Below are positions 9,493 to 17,958 of a DNA stretch of 26,556 nucleotides, piece after piece. The position numbers and the translations under genes were made by a program. This stretch comes from Spirochaetaceae bacterium. Lineage in GTDB: Bacteria; Spirochaetota; Spirochaetia; Treponematales; Breznakiellaceae. Under the pieces are notes generated by a model, which searched no databases, had not been told where the DNA came from, and was given only the letters and a program-made list of their open reading frames with translations. The DNA lies in assembly GCA_031278295.1 (NCBI GenBank), contig JAITKQ010000028.1, forward strand, positions 1-26,556, given 5' to 3'. The first letter of the stretch is position 1. Each line of letters begins with the position of its first letter.

Positions 9493-9839
9493 CCGCCGCC
9501 CGGCCACGCGGCTTACACCGTAGCGGTTTAGGCGGAAAGACTCAGCGGACAGGGAACCAGACGGATTTACGGGCCCGTAAAACATGACTGCGGAAAAATG
9601 CCCCATTCTTTTTCGCCGGGTACCGGCACTTTGTCACGCTTCGCGCATGAAGCCCCCGCCACAAAACAGCGTTAAGCTGTTTTTCCTGACGTTTTGCCGC
9701 TTCCCTAACCCGACAAGGAAGGGCAGGCAGGTATTATAGTGCTTCTAGTCAAGAAAAGTATAAAACCGGGGAAGTCGCGGCAACTAAAGTTGCCGACCCC
9801 TATGCCCACACCCCGTACAACTCTAATTTCCGGGAATGC
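9493..9839. other. Intergenic stretch after the FecR-like gene
   Basis: No gene is visible. The stretch contains an intrinsic terminator (9663-9684) and a perfect 8-bp palindrome with a 2-base loop (CGGCAACT-aa-AGTTGCCG, 9778-9795). From about 9804 on, the reading frame of the IS630-type remnant is open but no longer resembles the family well. Confidence 0.5.
9663..9685 (+). terminator. Intrinsic terminator downstream of the FecR-like gene
   Basis: AAAACAGC-gttaa-GCTGTTTT is a perfect 8-bp stem whose 3' arm runs into further Ts. It lies 170 bases after the stop of the FecR-like gene and would end the signalling block transcript. The 5' arm is A-rich, so it could also act on the other strand. 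Confidence 0.6.
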
Positions 9840-10046
9840 TTGACAAGATTGGAAGAGCTGTGGTTTGCCGGGATAACGAACAAAAAGATAAAGAGGGAGG
9901 GCCGGGTCAGCGTTAAAGAATTAGTAAAGGCGGTAGAGAACTATATTAAAAACCGGAACAGGGACGGCAAACCGTTCAAATGGACAAAATCCGTTCAAGT
10001 TATTATTTACGTTATACATAAAGCCAAAACCGCGTATTCGAATTGA
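9840..10046 (+). pseudogene. C-terminal remnant of an IS630-family transposase
   Basis: The 68-residue frame matches the end of IS630-type DDE transposases: WF.GITNKKIKR, then SVKELVKAVENYI, N, then KPFKWTKS. Those proteins normally have over 300 residues, with the catalytic DDE residues upstream. Here only the final part remains. The sequence before LEELWF is degenerate and looks interrupted around the expected NxxE-W region. No terminal inverted repeat or target duplication is visible. The fragment ends 11 bases from the convergent end of the TonB-receptor-like gene. It is inactive and marks an old insertion. Confidence 0.75.
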
Positions 10047-10057
10047 TTTGGACGGAA

Positions 10058-12655
10058 CTAGTAAGTCCATTTAAATCCAAAAGAAATCATAGGTATCGGC
10101 AATTCGAAAGAAGCCGTATTATTGTTACTCTCCTCTTCTTCCCCTGTGTATGGATTTAGGGTTGTACTTTTCTTTGGCTGGTAAACAAGCGACAGCGCGT
10201 TTTCTACGGCGAAATACACCTCCGTCCGCACCTTCCTGTTTGGATAAAAAAAGTACCACGAGAATTTTATGTCAAGCGGCAGCGAAAAATCCGAGCGTAG
10301 CGTGTCGGAATAGAAGGATTCACGCATATACTTCTGGCCTATAATCTCTCCTGTATCCATATCAGACAGGTCGTATATGATCACCGGCCCTGTACTGGGC
10401 TGCGGAATACCGCTCGCAAAGCCAAATCGTATATAAATATTGAAGCTCTCAATCGGTTTGAAATTTAACACCAAATTCAGGTTTGAAAAACGATGAAATG
10501 AAGGGAAATACCAGGTATTATCCATGTCAGAAAATTTCACGCCCCCGAATGCGAAACTTTTTTTTGGATCACGGTATTTGGCATAATTAAACGAATATGA
10601 AATCCAGCCGTTCACAAAACGGCCGTCTATTTTTTGTAGCATAATATCAAAGCCCCAAATGTGCCCTGTACCGTCGAAATTAAGCTCTGCTTCAGCGCTC
10701 CCGGTTTCAAAGCTGGCAATATTCCTGTTATATGCCCGGTCAAATACATATTTATAGTAAAATTCAAATGTAAAAGTCCATACGTCCAAGAAATCAATTT
10801 CAAGCCCGGCAATACTTGTACTGGACTTGGTTTGTTTCAGTTCAAAATCATTAATCCCGTAACTTTTGCCCATGCGTTCAATATTTTCACTTACCGAAGA
10901 AAATAAACCTGTACCGGCCGTCAGCGTCAAACGATCAATAGAATTCCGGTTTTGTAGCAGATAGTAATCAAAGTTAAGACGCGGATTCACGGCCGGCAGC
11001 GTTTGGATGGCAGAGTCGTTTCCGATGAAATACAGATGATCAAGGCGCAGCCCCGCCTCGGCGGAAAAGCGTCCGCCGGAATCTTTGTATTCAACCAGTG
11101 AATAAACGCCGGAGAAAAAACCGGTGTTCCGTATTTCCGGATAAACTCGCGTGAACGACTGCCAGGTTTCATCATTTGCCTTGACATCTACTACCGCATT
11201 TGTAACAATGCTTTGACTCCATTTGCGGTACAGCTCTTCTATACCGGCTGAAAACAAAAATCCGTTTCCGAGATCCCAGTCAAAATCGGTTCGGGCCTGT
11301 AGGCCTGTGACCGTGTCATCATATTCTTGTATACTAACATCCGTGTTATCAGTAGGATAAATTTCACCTTCTATAGTATAGTTGGTATATGAATCCATGA
11401 TCTGTGAGATATGGGATACGCCAAGGTTTGTTTTTATCGTCATATCGGAATTTGGAGTGAACAGCAAACTTGTCGTAAAAAAGAATATTGTATTATACCA
11501 GGTAAACTCAAAAACAGAATTGCTAAACACATCTGTATTTCCACTGTAGTCATCGTATGAAACGCCAACGCCGTCACCGCCAACATACGCATTCAAATTC
11601 AAATCCAGATCGGTGGAAAGACTGTAGTTCGAAAGCAGGCTTAAACTCCGTATATACGGCGCGGTAGATACGGCATTTACCGGTTCCAGGACAGTAATAG
11701 TTTTTGTCAGGGACTTCGCAAGGTATACAAAGGGTTCCCAGTATGTTATTTTTCCGATTAGCATAACCGCGCCACGGTTTGCGGCGTTAAAGTCAGAAAA
11801 ATCCGGCAGTGGATATGATATGTTGAATCCCGCCGCACTTGTAGAAAAGTTAAGCCCAAACTCAACATGGTCAGACGGAACGCTCTTTGATCCCATTTCC
11901 AGCAGGCCCGAAATGGTGTGCGTGTAACGGGCCGAAAAAACACCGTGATGCAACTGTGCGCTTTCTACCGTTTGGGGATCGAATATGGAAAAACTTCCGC
12001 CCCAGTGGTATGGGTTATCGATATAAAAACCATCAAGAACCGCCTTCATATCGCCCGGCATCCCGCCGCGAATGGAGGGCAGCGCGTTAAAAAGTCCGCT
12101 GTACCCCACACCCGGCAGCAGTTTGATAGAGGACATTATGTCCTCTATCAGCCCGATTTCCGATGTAAGTTCAAGTTTTTCACGGTCGACTGAGACGCTG
12201 CGCCCGATCCGCGTATCCCCCGACGCGGGCATATAGCCTTCGATGACAAGCTCCTCATTTTCAAGAGTGCCAGCGCTCATCCGCATTGTAAGCGCAAATG
12301 AATTTACACCGTCAGGCGTTAATAGTACACGTTCCGATTCATAGCCGGGATAAGTGATTCCAATCTCGCCATAAAGATCGTCGGGGATGTTAAAAGATGC
12401 AAACCCGTTGTCATCGGTGGGTATTTCCGTTCCGTCCGGCAGATGGAGGGCGGCCCCGGCAAGCGGTTCTTCCAAATCGCCGTCGGTAACCGAAATACTT
12501 ATATCCCTAGCGGCAAGCGGCAACACCGCGGTAAACAGTACGGCGACAGACAGGAAAGTGCGTGTTTTAGAGCCGGTCCTGAAAAAAAACGCGGGCGAGT
12601 ACAGTTTGTGAATTAAGCCGGCAGTGGTGCGGGTTAAAACCATGCGGCAGCGCAT
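10058..12655 (-). CDS. TonB-dependent-receptor-like outer-membrane protein
   Basis: This 865-residue protein has a late signal sequence (FLSVAVLFTAVLPLAA, about 34-49). A carboxypeptidase-regulatory-like beta sandwich (51-128) follows, then a plug-like domain (about 150-258; LPGVGYSGLFNALPSIRGG, VLDGFYIDNPYHWGG). A long aromatic-rich beta-barrel ends in an aromatic residue (FGFKWTY). Receptors of this shape take up ligands across the outer membrane with TonB energy; no TonB/ExbBD is in the window and a clear TonB box is not obvious. The true start may be an internal codon (Met5 or later), since the first 30 residues precede a normal signal peptide and no ribosome site is seen at 12655. It is the last gene of a four-gene minus-strand operon, 35 bases after the Lnb-like gene. 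Substrate unknown; a role with the PotD-like protein is conjecture. Confidence 0.8.
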   Translation of the reverse strand: MRCRMVLTRTTAGLIHKLYSPAFFFRTGSKTRTFLSVAVLFTAVLPLAARDISISVTDGDLEEPLAGAALHLPDGTEIPTDDNGFASFNIPDDLYGEIGITYPGYESERVLLTPDGVNSFALTMRMSAGTLENEELVIEGYMPASGDTRIGRSVSVDREKLELTSEIGLIEDIMSSIKLLPGVGYSGLFNALPSIRGGMPGDMKAVLDGFYIDNPYHWGGSFSIFDPQTVESAQLHHGVFSARYTHTISGLLEMGSKSVPSDHVEFGLNFSTSAAGFNISYPLPDFSDFNAANRGAVMLIGKITYWEPFVYLAKSLTKTITVLEPVNAVSTAPYIRSLSLLSNYSLSTDLDLNLNAYVGGDGVGVSYDDYSGNTDVFSNSVFEFTWYNTIFFFTTSLLFTPNSDMTIKTNLGVSHISQIMDSYTNYTIEGEIYPTDNTDVSIQEYDDTVTGLQARTDFDWDLGNGFLFSAGIEELYRKWSQSIVTNAVVDVKANDETWQSFTRVYPEIRNTGFFSGVYSLVEYKDSGGRFSAEAGLRLDHLYFIGNDSAIQTLPAVNPRLNFDYYLLQNRNSIDRLTLTAGTGLFSSVSENIERMGKSYGINDFELKQTKSSTSIAGLEIDFLDVWTFTFEFYYKYVFDRAYNRNIASFETGSAEAELNFDGTGHIWGFDIMLQKIDGRFVNGWISYSFNYAKYRDPKKSFAFGGVKFSDMDNTWYFPSFHRFSNLNLVLNFKPIESFNIYIRFGFASGIPQPSTGPVIIYDLSDMDTGEIIGQKYMRESFYSDTLRSDFSLPLDIKFSWYFFYPNRKVRTEVYFAVENALSLVYQPKKSTTLNPYTGEEEESNNNTASFELPIPMISFGFKWTY
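12124..12150. repeat. Perfect 12-bp palindrome in the TonB-receptor-like gene
   Basis: TGATAGAGGACA and its exact reverse complement flank the 3-base loop tta. It encodes GLIEDIM just before the conserved LLPG of the plug domain, so it does not look like an added peptide insertion. Confidence 0.85.
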
Positions 12656-12690
12656 AATAAAATTCTATTGGTAAAAAGATGTTTCTTCAA

Positions 12691-13983
12691 CTATGAGCGT
12701 TGCCCCCGCGCCCGGGTCAGCAAGCTTACAAGTATTTTGCCCATCCATGCGGGGATAAAACTCAGCGTGAACGCAAAAGGCAGCACGAGGGCAAGGCTGA
12801 CCTGGTTCTGCTGGTAGAAGGCCGGGAGCAGCTTGATAAGCATGGTAAAAACGCCTCCCAAGAAAACGTAAGTCCACAGCCCTTTGAGAATTTTTGCCGA
12901 CAGGGCGCGCCTGGTCTCACCCCTGCTGAATGCGCTGTTAAGTCCTAACGGTACGGCGGCCAGCAGCAGCGGATTCAGAAAAATAACATTTATGTTGTGC
13001 CACGAATAATCATGGTTTGTAAAAAATGCCATAAAGAGCGCAACTGTCCCGGCAATGCCAAAGACCAGGCCCAAAAACGACTGGCTTAAACCATGCAGTA
13101 CCCGCCAGCTTTTATATTTTTTTGACATAAGCATAAATAGCAAAAGCGCAAGCGCGATGGCCGAGCCGAGGCAAAGTTCATAGGGCCATTGAATACGGGG
13201 CTTTTCCAGCACAGCCGGGCGGCCTTTTGATATGTTCACGACTTCTACGGAGTCTGTGACGGGCTTTTTAACGCCGCTGTCGTCAATGTAATAAAATGTT
13301 TGCAACACGCGCCCCACTTCGGACGGCAAAAACATCTCCTGCTTTACAGTCGAAGGAAGGTCAATATTCTGCCCCATAATAAAACTCAACAGCCAGTCCC
13401 AGAAAGGCGAAAAATACGTATGCCTGCGGACATGTTCCCGCAGGGTAAACCGACCCGGCGTGTTTTCCGCCATTCCATAGAGCTGTCCGCCCAGCGCGTC
13501 GTCAAGCAGATTCGTTATCCTTGTAACGCAGTTATCCGAAAAATGATTGTACAGGTAATCACGGTATTCCGGCAGTATGTTTCGTTCCGCCGCCCGCATT
13601 ATCGACTCTTTTTGTTTGGCGCTTAAATTCAGCGTGTATACCGTTACATCACGGTTTGTCATGATGTAGTGGCGCAGAATATCGCCTGTGTTTGATGCCG
13701 TGCTGGTATACAAAAGCCGCCCAAACGCAAAGTTCAAAAAGAAATTTTCGTTATCGAATGAAAATACACCGTAATCATAAAATTTTGAAGTACCGGACAA
13801 CTCGTCTTCTATGATTAAGCCAAGATGCCCCCACCAGAAATACAATTCGTCGCCGGGCCCTATAACGGCAATCTTCACCGTAAGGTAATCCCCCCGGCTT
13901 TTTGTTTCCGCCGCAAATGTTTTGCCAAAAGCGGATAAAAATATTGTTACAATAAAAAGAACGCAGGCCGCATTACGATTCAT
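12691..13983 (-). CDS. DUF4105 / Lnb-like membrane protein
   Basis: This 430-residue protein has a signal sequence (1-24), a periplasmic domain (25-265) and about five membrane segments (near 268-286, 303-321, 332-349, 369-388 and 397-414). The periplasmic domain has the DUF4105 hallmarks WWGHLGLII (H53) and HFSDNCVTRI (N151-C152). The F(F)TNHDYSWHNINVIFLNPLLL stretch between segments 2 and 3 is also typical. Known biology: DUF4105 is the N-terminal domain of Lnb, the Firmicute transacylase that moves an acyl chain on lipoproteins to give the lyso form, with Cys and His in the active site. Inference: this could be a spirochaete lipoprotein-modifying enzyme, but DUF4105 proteins are widespread in Gram-negatives with unproven roles. 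Its ATG overlaps the stop of the upstream hydrolase gene (ATGA), so the two are translationally coupled. Confidence 0.75.
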   Translation of the reverse strand: MNRNAACVLFIVTIFLSAFGKTFAAETKSRGDYLTVKIAVIGPGDELYFWWGHLGLIIEDELSGTSKFYDYGVFSFDNENFFLNFAFGRLLYTSTASNTGDILRHYIMTNRDVTVYTLNLSAKQKESIMRAAERNILPEYRDYLYNHFSDNCVTRITNLLDDALGGQLYGMAENTPGRFTLREHVRRHTYFSPFWDWLLSFIMGQNIDLPSTVKQEMFLPSEVGRVLQTFYYIDDSGVKKPVTDSVEVVNISKGRPAVLEKPRIQWPYELCLGSAIALALLLFMLMSKKYKSWRVLHGLSQSFLGLVFGIAGTVALFMAFFTNHDYSWHNINVIFLNPLLLAAVPLGLNSAFSRGETRRALSAKILKGLWTYVFLGGVFTMLIKLLPAFYQQNQVSLALVLPFAFTLSFIPAWMGKILVSLLTRARGQRS

Positions 13984-14798
13984 ATATTTATCTCCAGACC
14001 GTCGTAGGCGCTTTGAATCGTCATTTGACGCATATCGTTTTTTTCAAGCCAGCCTGAGCAGTACTCGTTGATTTCCGCATAAAAATGTTCATCCGCTATG
14101 TGCGTAAAAAAAACATGTTTCAACGCGGGGGCTGCGATTCTTTTTACGGTTTCGAGGGCCTCGTCAAACGAAAAATGGGTTTCGTGCCGCCGCATGCGCA
14201 ACGCCCCGAGTACGAGGCATGAAATGTTTTTTAAAAGGACAAGCGATTCATCGCTTATAAAACTACAGTCCGTTATGTAGGCCGCTTCAACGCATACCGC
14301 GCCTCTATTTTCACGTACCTTCCAGCCAAGGACATCCATGTTTCCGTGTTTTACAGGAACGGGCGTAACTACAAGGTTTTCAAACGAAAAGGCTTCGTCC
14401 ACTGTATGCAGATCAATTTTGGGCTTGCCGCCGCCCTTCTGGGTTTTGCGCCAAATGTAGGCAAAACGTTCACGAATGTCGTTGATAGATCGTTCATTTC
14501 CATAAACCTGTACGGGTTTTATCCGCGAAAGCTGGCGCAGATCATCCAGACCGTGAAGGTGGTCGGCGTGTGAGTGGGTTAATAAAACCATGTCCAGGTA
14601 CTTTATGCCGGCCCGCAAAGCCTGTAGCCGGAATTCAGGTCCTGTATCGACAACTATGCGCTCGCCTTTGTCCCCTTTGATGTATAAGGACGAACGCATA
14701 CGCTTGTCACGCTGATCGACGGAAGCGCACACAGGGCAGTCGCATCCTACAACAGGAACCCCGTTGGATGTTCCCGACCCCATGATAATAAATTTCAC
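13980..14798 (-). CDS. PhnP-like metallo-beta-lactamase-fold phosphodiesterase
   Basis: This 272-residue soluble protein is a full-length member of the MBL-fold hydrolases. The metal motif is THSHADH (H75, H77, D79, H80), with further likely ligands H151, D177 and H233. GSGTSNGVPVVGCDCPVC near the N-terminus resembles PhnP and its relatives, where this cysteine cluster (C19, C21, C24) binds an extra structural zinc. PhnP cleaves cyclic phosphodiesters in phosphonate breakdown, but no phn genes are present here, so the true substrate is open; another cyclic nucleotide or phosphate diester is possible. The GTG start at 14798 lies 6 bases after the potD stop, with AAGGTGG overlapping that stop. 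The end overlaps the Lnb-like gene by 4 bases. Family confident, substrate not. Confidence 0.85.
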   Translation of the reverse strand: MKFIIMGSGTSNGVPVVGCDCPVCASVDQRDKRMRSSLYIKGDKGERIVVDTGPEFRLQALRAGIKYLDMVLLTHSHADHLHGLDDLRQLSRIKPVQVYGNERSINDIRERFAYIWRKTQKGGGKPKIDLHTVDEAFSFENLVVTPVPVKHGNMDVLGWKVRENRGAVCVEAAYITDCSFISDESLVLLKNISCLVLGALRMRRHETHFSFDEALETVKRIAAPALKHVFFTHIADEHFYAEINEYCSGWLEKNDMRQMTIQSAYDGLEINI

Positions 14799-14804
14799 GC
14801 CACC

Positions 14805-15890
14805 TTATTCTCCCACACGGATAGAATCAAACCACGCATCGTTGTACAATCCAAGATACTCGCCTACATCGTCCTTTAATTCCGTGTTCGCGAGTTCTTC
14901 CACCCTGTAAAGCGGTTTTTCTTTTAGAATATCGCGGGCGGGAATGTTTACGGTGGCGGGAAACCTGAACGCATCGCAGAATTCGGCGTATATTTCGGGG
15001 CGGTGTATAAAGTCTATGAATTTATGGGCAAGGTCAATATTTTTTGAACCCTTAAGTATGCACATACTGTCGATATAGGCGGGGCCTCCCGCTTCAGGGA
15101 TAAAGAATACCGTACTGTCAATAAGCTCCTGGTTGTCCGCTATCTCCTCGAAGACAACCTCCGCGTACCCCTGCACTACCCAAAAATCTCCGTTTGCATA
15201 GCCTTTGCCAAAGGCTTCCGCGTCAAATTTGACAAGGTTAGGCTTCCATGTGTTGTTAATCAGGTCACGGGCGGCGTTTATTTCGGCGGGGTCTACACTG
15301 TTTACCGAATACCCCAGCGTAACAAGGGCGTCTCCCATCACTTCCCGCATATCGTCCAGCATGGTCATGCGGTTTTTAAGATCGCTACGTCCAAAAATAT
15401 TCCAGCTTTTTTCATAGACAGGCACATTTGCCGTATTAACCACGATGCCGGCCGCGCCCCAATAGTAAGGCACGGAGTATTCCATACCGGGATCGTAGGT
15501 CGCTTTGCCCAGTACGATCGGGTCTATGTTGCCCAGGTTTGACAATTTTGATCTGTCAATTTTTTCAAACATCCCCTGGGATGACATTATCGAAACATAA
15601 TCACCCGACGGAAAAACAATATCGTATCCCGATCCGCCGGCCTTTATCTTGGCGTACATATCTTCGTTTGACGCGAATTCATCATAAACGATGCTGACAC
15701 CGTATTCCTTTTCGAATTTATCTATAACTGAATCGGGGGTATAGTATGTCCAGTTATAGATATACAATTCCTTGTCGGTGTCCTTTTTTGAACAGCCGCA
15801 GAATATTGCCGCGGCGGCAGCCGTCAGGATGGCCGTGGAGAGTACGCGCCTAACGCGCTCCACGACCCCTGCTATAGGTAAGTCAATCAT
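14805..15890 (-). CDS. potD: Spermidine/putrescine-binding lipoprotein (PotD-like)
   Basis: This 361-residue protein is the polyamine-binding component of an ABC importer. It has a lipoprotein signal (VLSTAILTAAAAAIFCGC) with the acylated cysteine at 33. The typical PotD body follows: YNWTYYTPDSVIDKFEKEYG, the YDEFASNEDMYAKI strand-helix and YYWGAAGIVVN. The ATG at 15890 is chosen because AGGAGG precedes it by about 6 bases and because it puts the signal peptide at the right place; a longer in-frame extension to 15959 has neither. It opens the minus-strand operon. The potABC genes, which usually lie beside potD (in T. pallidum too, as I recall), are absent here. So it must work with a distant transporter or act as a sensor. 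Confidence 0.85.
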   Translation of the reverse strand: MIDLPIAGVVERVRRVLSTAILTAAAAAIFCGCSKKDTDKELYIYNWTYYTPDSVIDKFEKEYGVSIVYDEFASNEDMYAKIKAGGSGYDIVFPSGDYVSIMSSQGMFEKIDRSKLSNLGNIDPIVLGKATYDPGMEYSVPYYWGAAGIVVNTANVPVYEKSWNIFGRSDLKNRMTMLDDMREVMGDALVTLGYSVNSVDPAEINAARDLINNTWKPNLVKFDAEAFGKGYANGDFWVVQGYAEVVFEEIADNQELIDSTVFFIPEAGGPAYIDSMCILKGSKNIDLAHKFIDFIHRPEIYAEFCDAFRFPATVNIPARDILKEKPLYRVEELANTELKDDVGEYLGLYNDAWFDSIRVGE

Positions 15891-16242
15891 TGTATTCCTC
15901 CTGAAATTGACATGTTTCAAGCAAAGCCCGCACCAAAAGCGCTTTGCCTGCTTTGTCAACTTGATATAATCAACTATAAATCAGCCCTCTTTTTTTTTCT
16001 ACAGTCCATACCGCAGGCGGCTTCCACACAGTACCCTACAATCCCGAATTCAGGCGTGCGGGCTTCCAACGTGCCGCCAGGCGGCGTTCACGCCGGTATT
16101 CCATCCCCGTCACATAAGGTAAAAATGACGGCCAAACCTGCCGGCGCGGCCGGCGGGTTTGGCGTTGATAGCGGGGGCGGTTTCATTTTTTACCCGGTGA
16201 GCCTTCCCGAAAAGCATTTTCCGGCAATTAATCAGTGCTTCC
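15891..16242. other. Intergenic region between lnt and potD
   Basis: No gene is visible. It should contain the potD promoter and the lnt terminator. Just upstream of the potD ribosome site is a 7-bp inverted repeat (GCAAAGC 15921-15927 / GCTTTGC 15941-15947), which could be an operator or 5'-leader stem. A run of 9 Ts (As on the coding strand) lies at 15990-15998, with AT-rich sequence including GATATAAT nearby. No -35/-10 pair of good spacing could be settled on the minus strand. A quasi-palindrome AACGTGCCGCC/GGCGGCGTT lies at 16068-16088. Confidence 0.45.
16132..16162 (-). terminator. Probable terminator of the lnt operon
   Basis: CCAAACCtGCCGGC and GCCGGCgGGTTTGG pair over 14 bp with one mismatch and a tiny loop. 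On the minus strand it is followed within a few bases by TTTTT. It lies 80 bases beyond the lnt stop, between that gene and potD. Confidence 0.55.
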
Positions 16243-17958
16243 CTAGGGGGTGTTTTTGGATTTTGGGCCTGACATAATTTTTGCCAAATAGACGGCCCTT
16301 GCCATGCCGGCAAGCGCCATGGCAAGGGCGGCGGCCAGAAACAGGCGCGGCAAAAAATCGCCATGTTTTGTGTAGAAGGTTTGATCCGTCACGATCGGGA
16401 CGGAAACGGTGAGGGCGGCTTCTGTAAAAGCTTCGGCCATTGCCAGAATCCTGCCGTCCGGGGCCACGGCGCAGGTTTGACCGGACGCGGTGGAGCGTGT
16501 CATAGACCGGCGGTTTTCCACGCTGCGGAAAACCGCCATCGAAAGATGCTGCATCTGGGCGCTCAGGCTGCCGGACCAGGCGTCGTTTGAAAGGTTTACT
16601 ATCAATTCCGCGCCGTTTTTGACAAATTCCCGTGACAGGTAGCCAAAAGTATCTTCAAAACAGATCGGCGTCGAAAAACGTAAACCGTTGACGTCGAAAA
16701 CAAGCCTCCGCGTACCCTTTTTCCAAAAGTGCGTGTCCGCGTTTTCCAGCATTTTGTAGACAAAAGGAAGCTGCTTTTTATACGGAAAATGTTCCGTAAA
16801 CGGTACAAGGTGTATTTTCCGGTATACATCCGCCATCTCGCCCCGTTCAAACAGAATCGCGGCGTTGTAATCCACCCTGTCTACCAGGCCCGAATCCGTC
16901 ATCTCTCGCCTTCCGTCGTCATTACCGATAACGAACGGTACATCCTGTAGCGCGAGAAAATCCAACAGTTCCTTTACCTGGGCGTAGTAATCGTTGTCCG
17001 TGCGGTAATGGCTGTGCCAGTAGATCATCGGGACGAAGGCCGTTTCGGACCAGACTACCAGCTCTGGGCCGGGATTTTGTGCAAGCGCCTCCTCGCTCAG
17101 CCGTTTCAATATCCTAAAATTGTTTTGATAATCCGCTTTATCGTCCTTCCAGGGGTCCGTGTTGTGTTGAATCAGCGCGATTCGGGCCGTTTTGCTGTCC
17201 GAAAAATCGTGCGGCACGGTGAATCCGTATACCAGGGACAAGACAAGGATAAGGACGTATAAAGAAATGCACACGGTAAGGCCGCAAACGCGGAGTCCGG
17301 CTATTTTCAGGGCCGAAAACCGGTAAAAATACTGCGCCATCAAAGTTTGCGGAAAGATTATCAGCGCGGAGACTCCCCAAACGCCCGTTATGCCGGCGAT
17401 CTGTATCAACGGTACAAACTGCCACTGGGTGTAGCCAGTAATGCCGTAAGGGTAGCCCAAAAAGCCAAGCGTACGGAGGTACTCAAAGCCGACAAATATA
17501 AACCATTGCAGGATAAAGCCGTAGCGCGGGAAGAAAACGAGTGCGGCTCTCAACGCGGAAAAAAGCAACGCAAAATAACAGAGATAAATCGTGTAAACAA
17601 CGACCCCCGCGATGAACTGGTAGGCGCTCAACCAATAATTGAACAGTGAAAACGCGGTAAAACCGTACAGTGCGCCCCAAACCAGGCAGGAAGGAAGCGG
17701 GGAGCGGCGTATCAAAACAAGGACGGGCAGGTACATTAGCCACGCGAAGGCGGGCAGCCCGTTCATAAATACCGGATTCGGATGGGCAAACACGAACAAC
17801 ACCACCGCAAGAAGCGTAAAACTCAAATTTTTAACGAAACCCGTAAAAAAAGGCGAAAACCGGCGCCGATTCGCGCCAGCGCCCTTTGGGGATTCCACAG
17901 CGGAGCTTCTTCGTGTCTTTAAAACGGACTTTGACGCGGGGGAAACGTTCCTAGCCAT
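16243..17958 (-). CDS. lnt: Apolipoprotein N-acyltransferase
   Basis: Lnt transfers an acyl chain from phospholipid to the amino group of the lipidated cysteine of lipoproteins, in the inner membrane. The 571-residue protein has a basic N-terminal extension (about 1-45) and a membrane region of several helices (46-245). A nitrilase-like domain (about 255-525) and a last helix (about 533-558) follow. The catalytic triad is visible: E305 (VVWSETAF), K381 (YRKIHLVPFTE) and C433 (TPICFED). ENRRSMTRSTASG matches the family's conserved ENxRxxxRxxxxG. Its ATG overlaps the end of the HU gene by 8 bases (ATGGCTAG), so it is translationally coupled and the last gene of the zinc-ribbon/rpsT/HU transcript. 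It carries two perfect palindromes in its coding sequence. Very confident. Confidence 0.95.
   Translation of the reverse strand: MARNVSPASKSVLKTRRSSAVESPKGAGANRRRFSPFFTGFVKNLSFTLLAVVLFVFAHPNPVFMNGLPAFAWLMYLPVLVLIRRSPLPSCLVWGALYGFTAFSLFNYWLSAYQFIAGVVVYTIYLCYFALLFSALRAALVFFPRYGFILQWFIFVGFEYLRTLGFLGYPYGITGYTQWQFVPLIQIAGITGVWGVSALIIFPQTLMAQYFYRFSALKIAGLRVCGLTVCISLYVLILVLSLVYGFTVPHDFSDSKTARIALIQHNTDPWKDDKADYQNNFRILKRLSEEALAQNPGPELVVWSETAFVPMIYWHSHYRTDNDYYAQVKELLDFLALQDVPFVIGNDDGRREMTDSGLVDRVDYNAAILFERGEMADVYRKIHLVPFTEHFPYKKQLPFVYKMLENADTHFWKKGTRRLVFDVNGLRFSTPICFEDTFGYLSREFVKNGAELIVNLSNDAWSGSLSAQMQHLSMAVFRSVENRRSMTRSTASGQTCAVAPDGRILAMAEAFTEAALTVSVPIVTDQTFYTKHGDFLPRLFLAAALAMALAGMARAVYLAKIMSGPKSKNTP
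16295..16329. repeat. Perfect 12-bp palindrome in lnt (3' end)
   Basis: GCCCTTGCCATG and its exact reverse complement flank an 11-base loop. It encodes the last membrane helix (ALAMALAGMARA). Confidence 0.8.
16509..16537. repeat. Perfect 11-bp palindrome in lnt (conserved motif)
   Basis: GGCGGTTTTCC and its exact reverse complement flank the loop acgctgc. It encodes AVFRSVENRR, part of a conserved Lnt motif, so the palindrome arose within functional sequence and is not an insertion. Confidence 0.8.

Noticed and set aside
15891..15959. N-terminal extension of PotD to 15959
   Set aside because: The extension would put 23 residues before the lipoprotein signal. The AGGAGG site fits ATG 15890.
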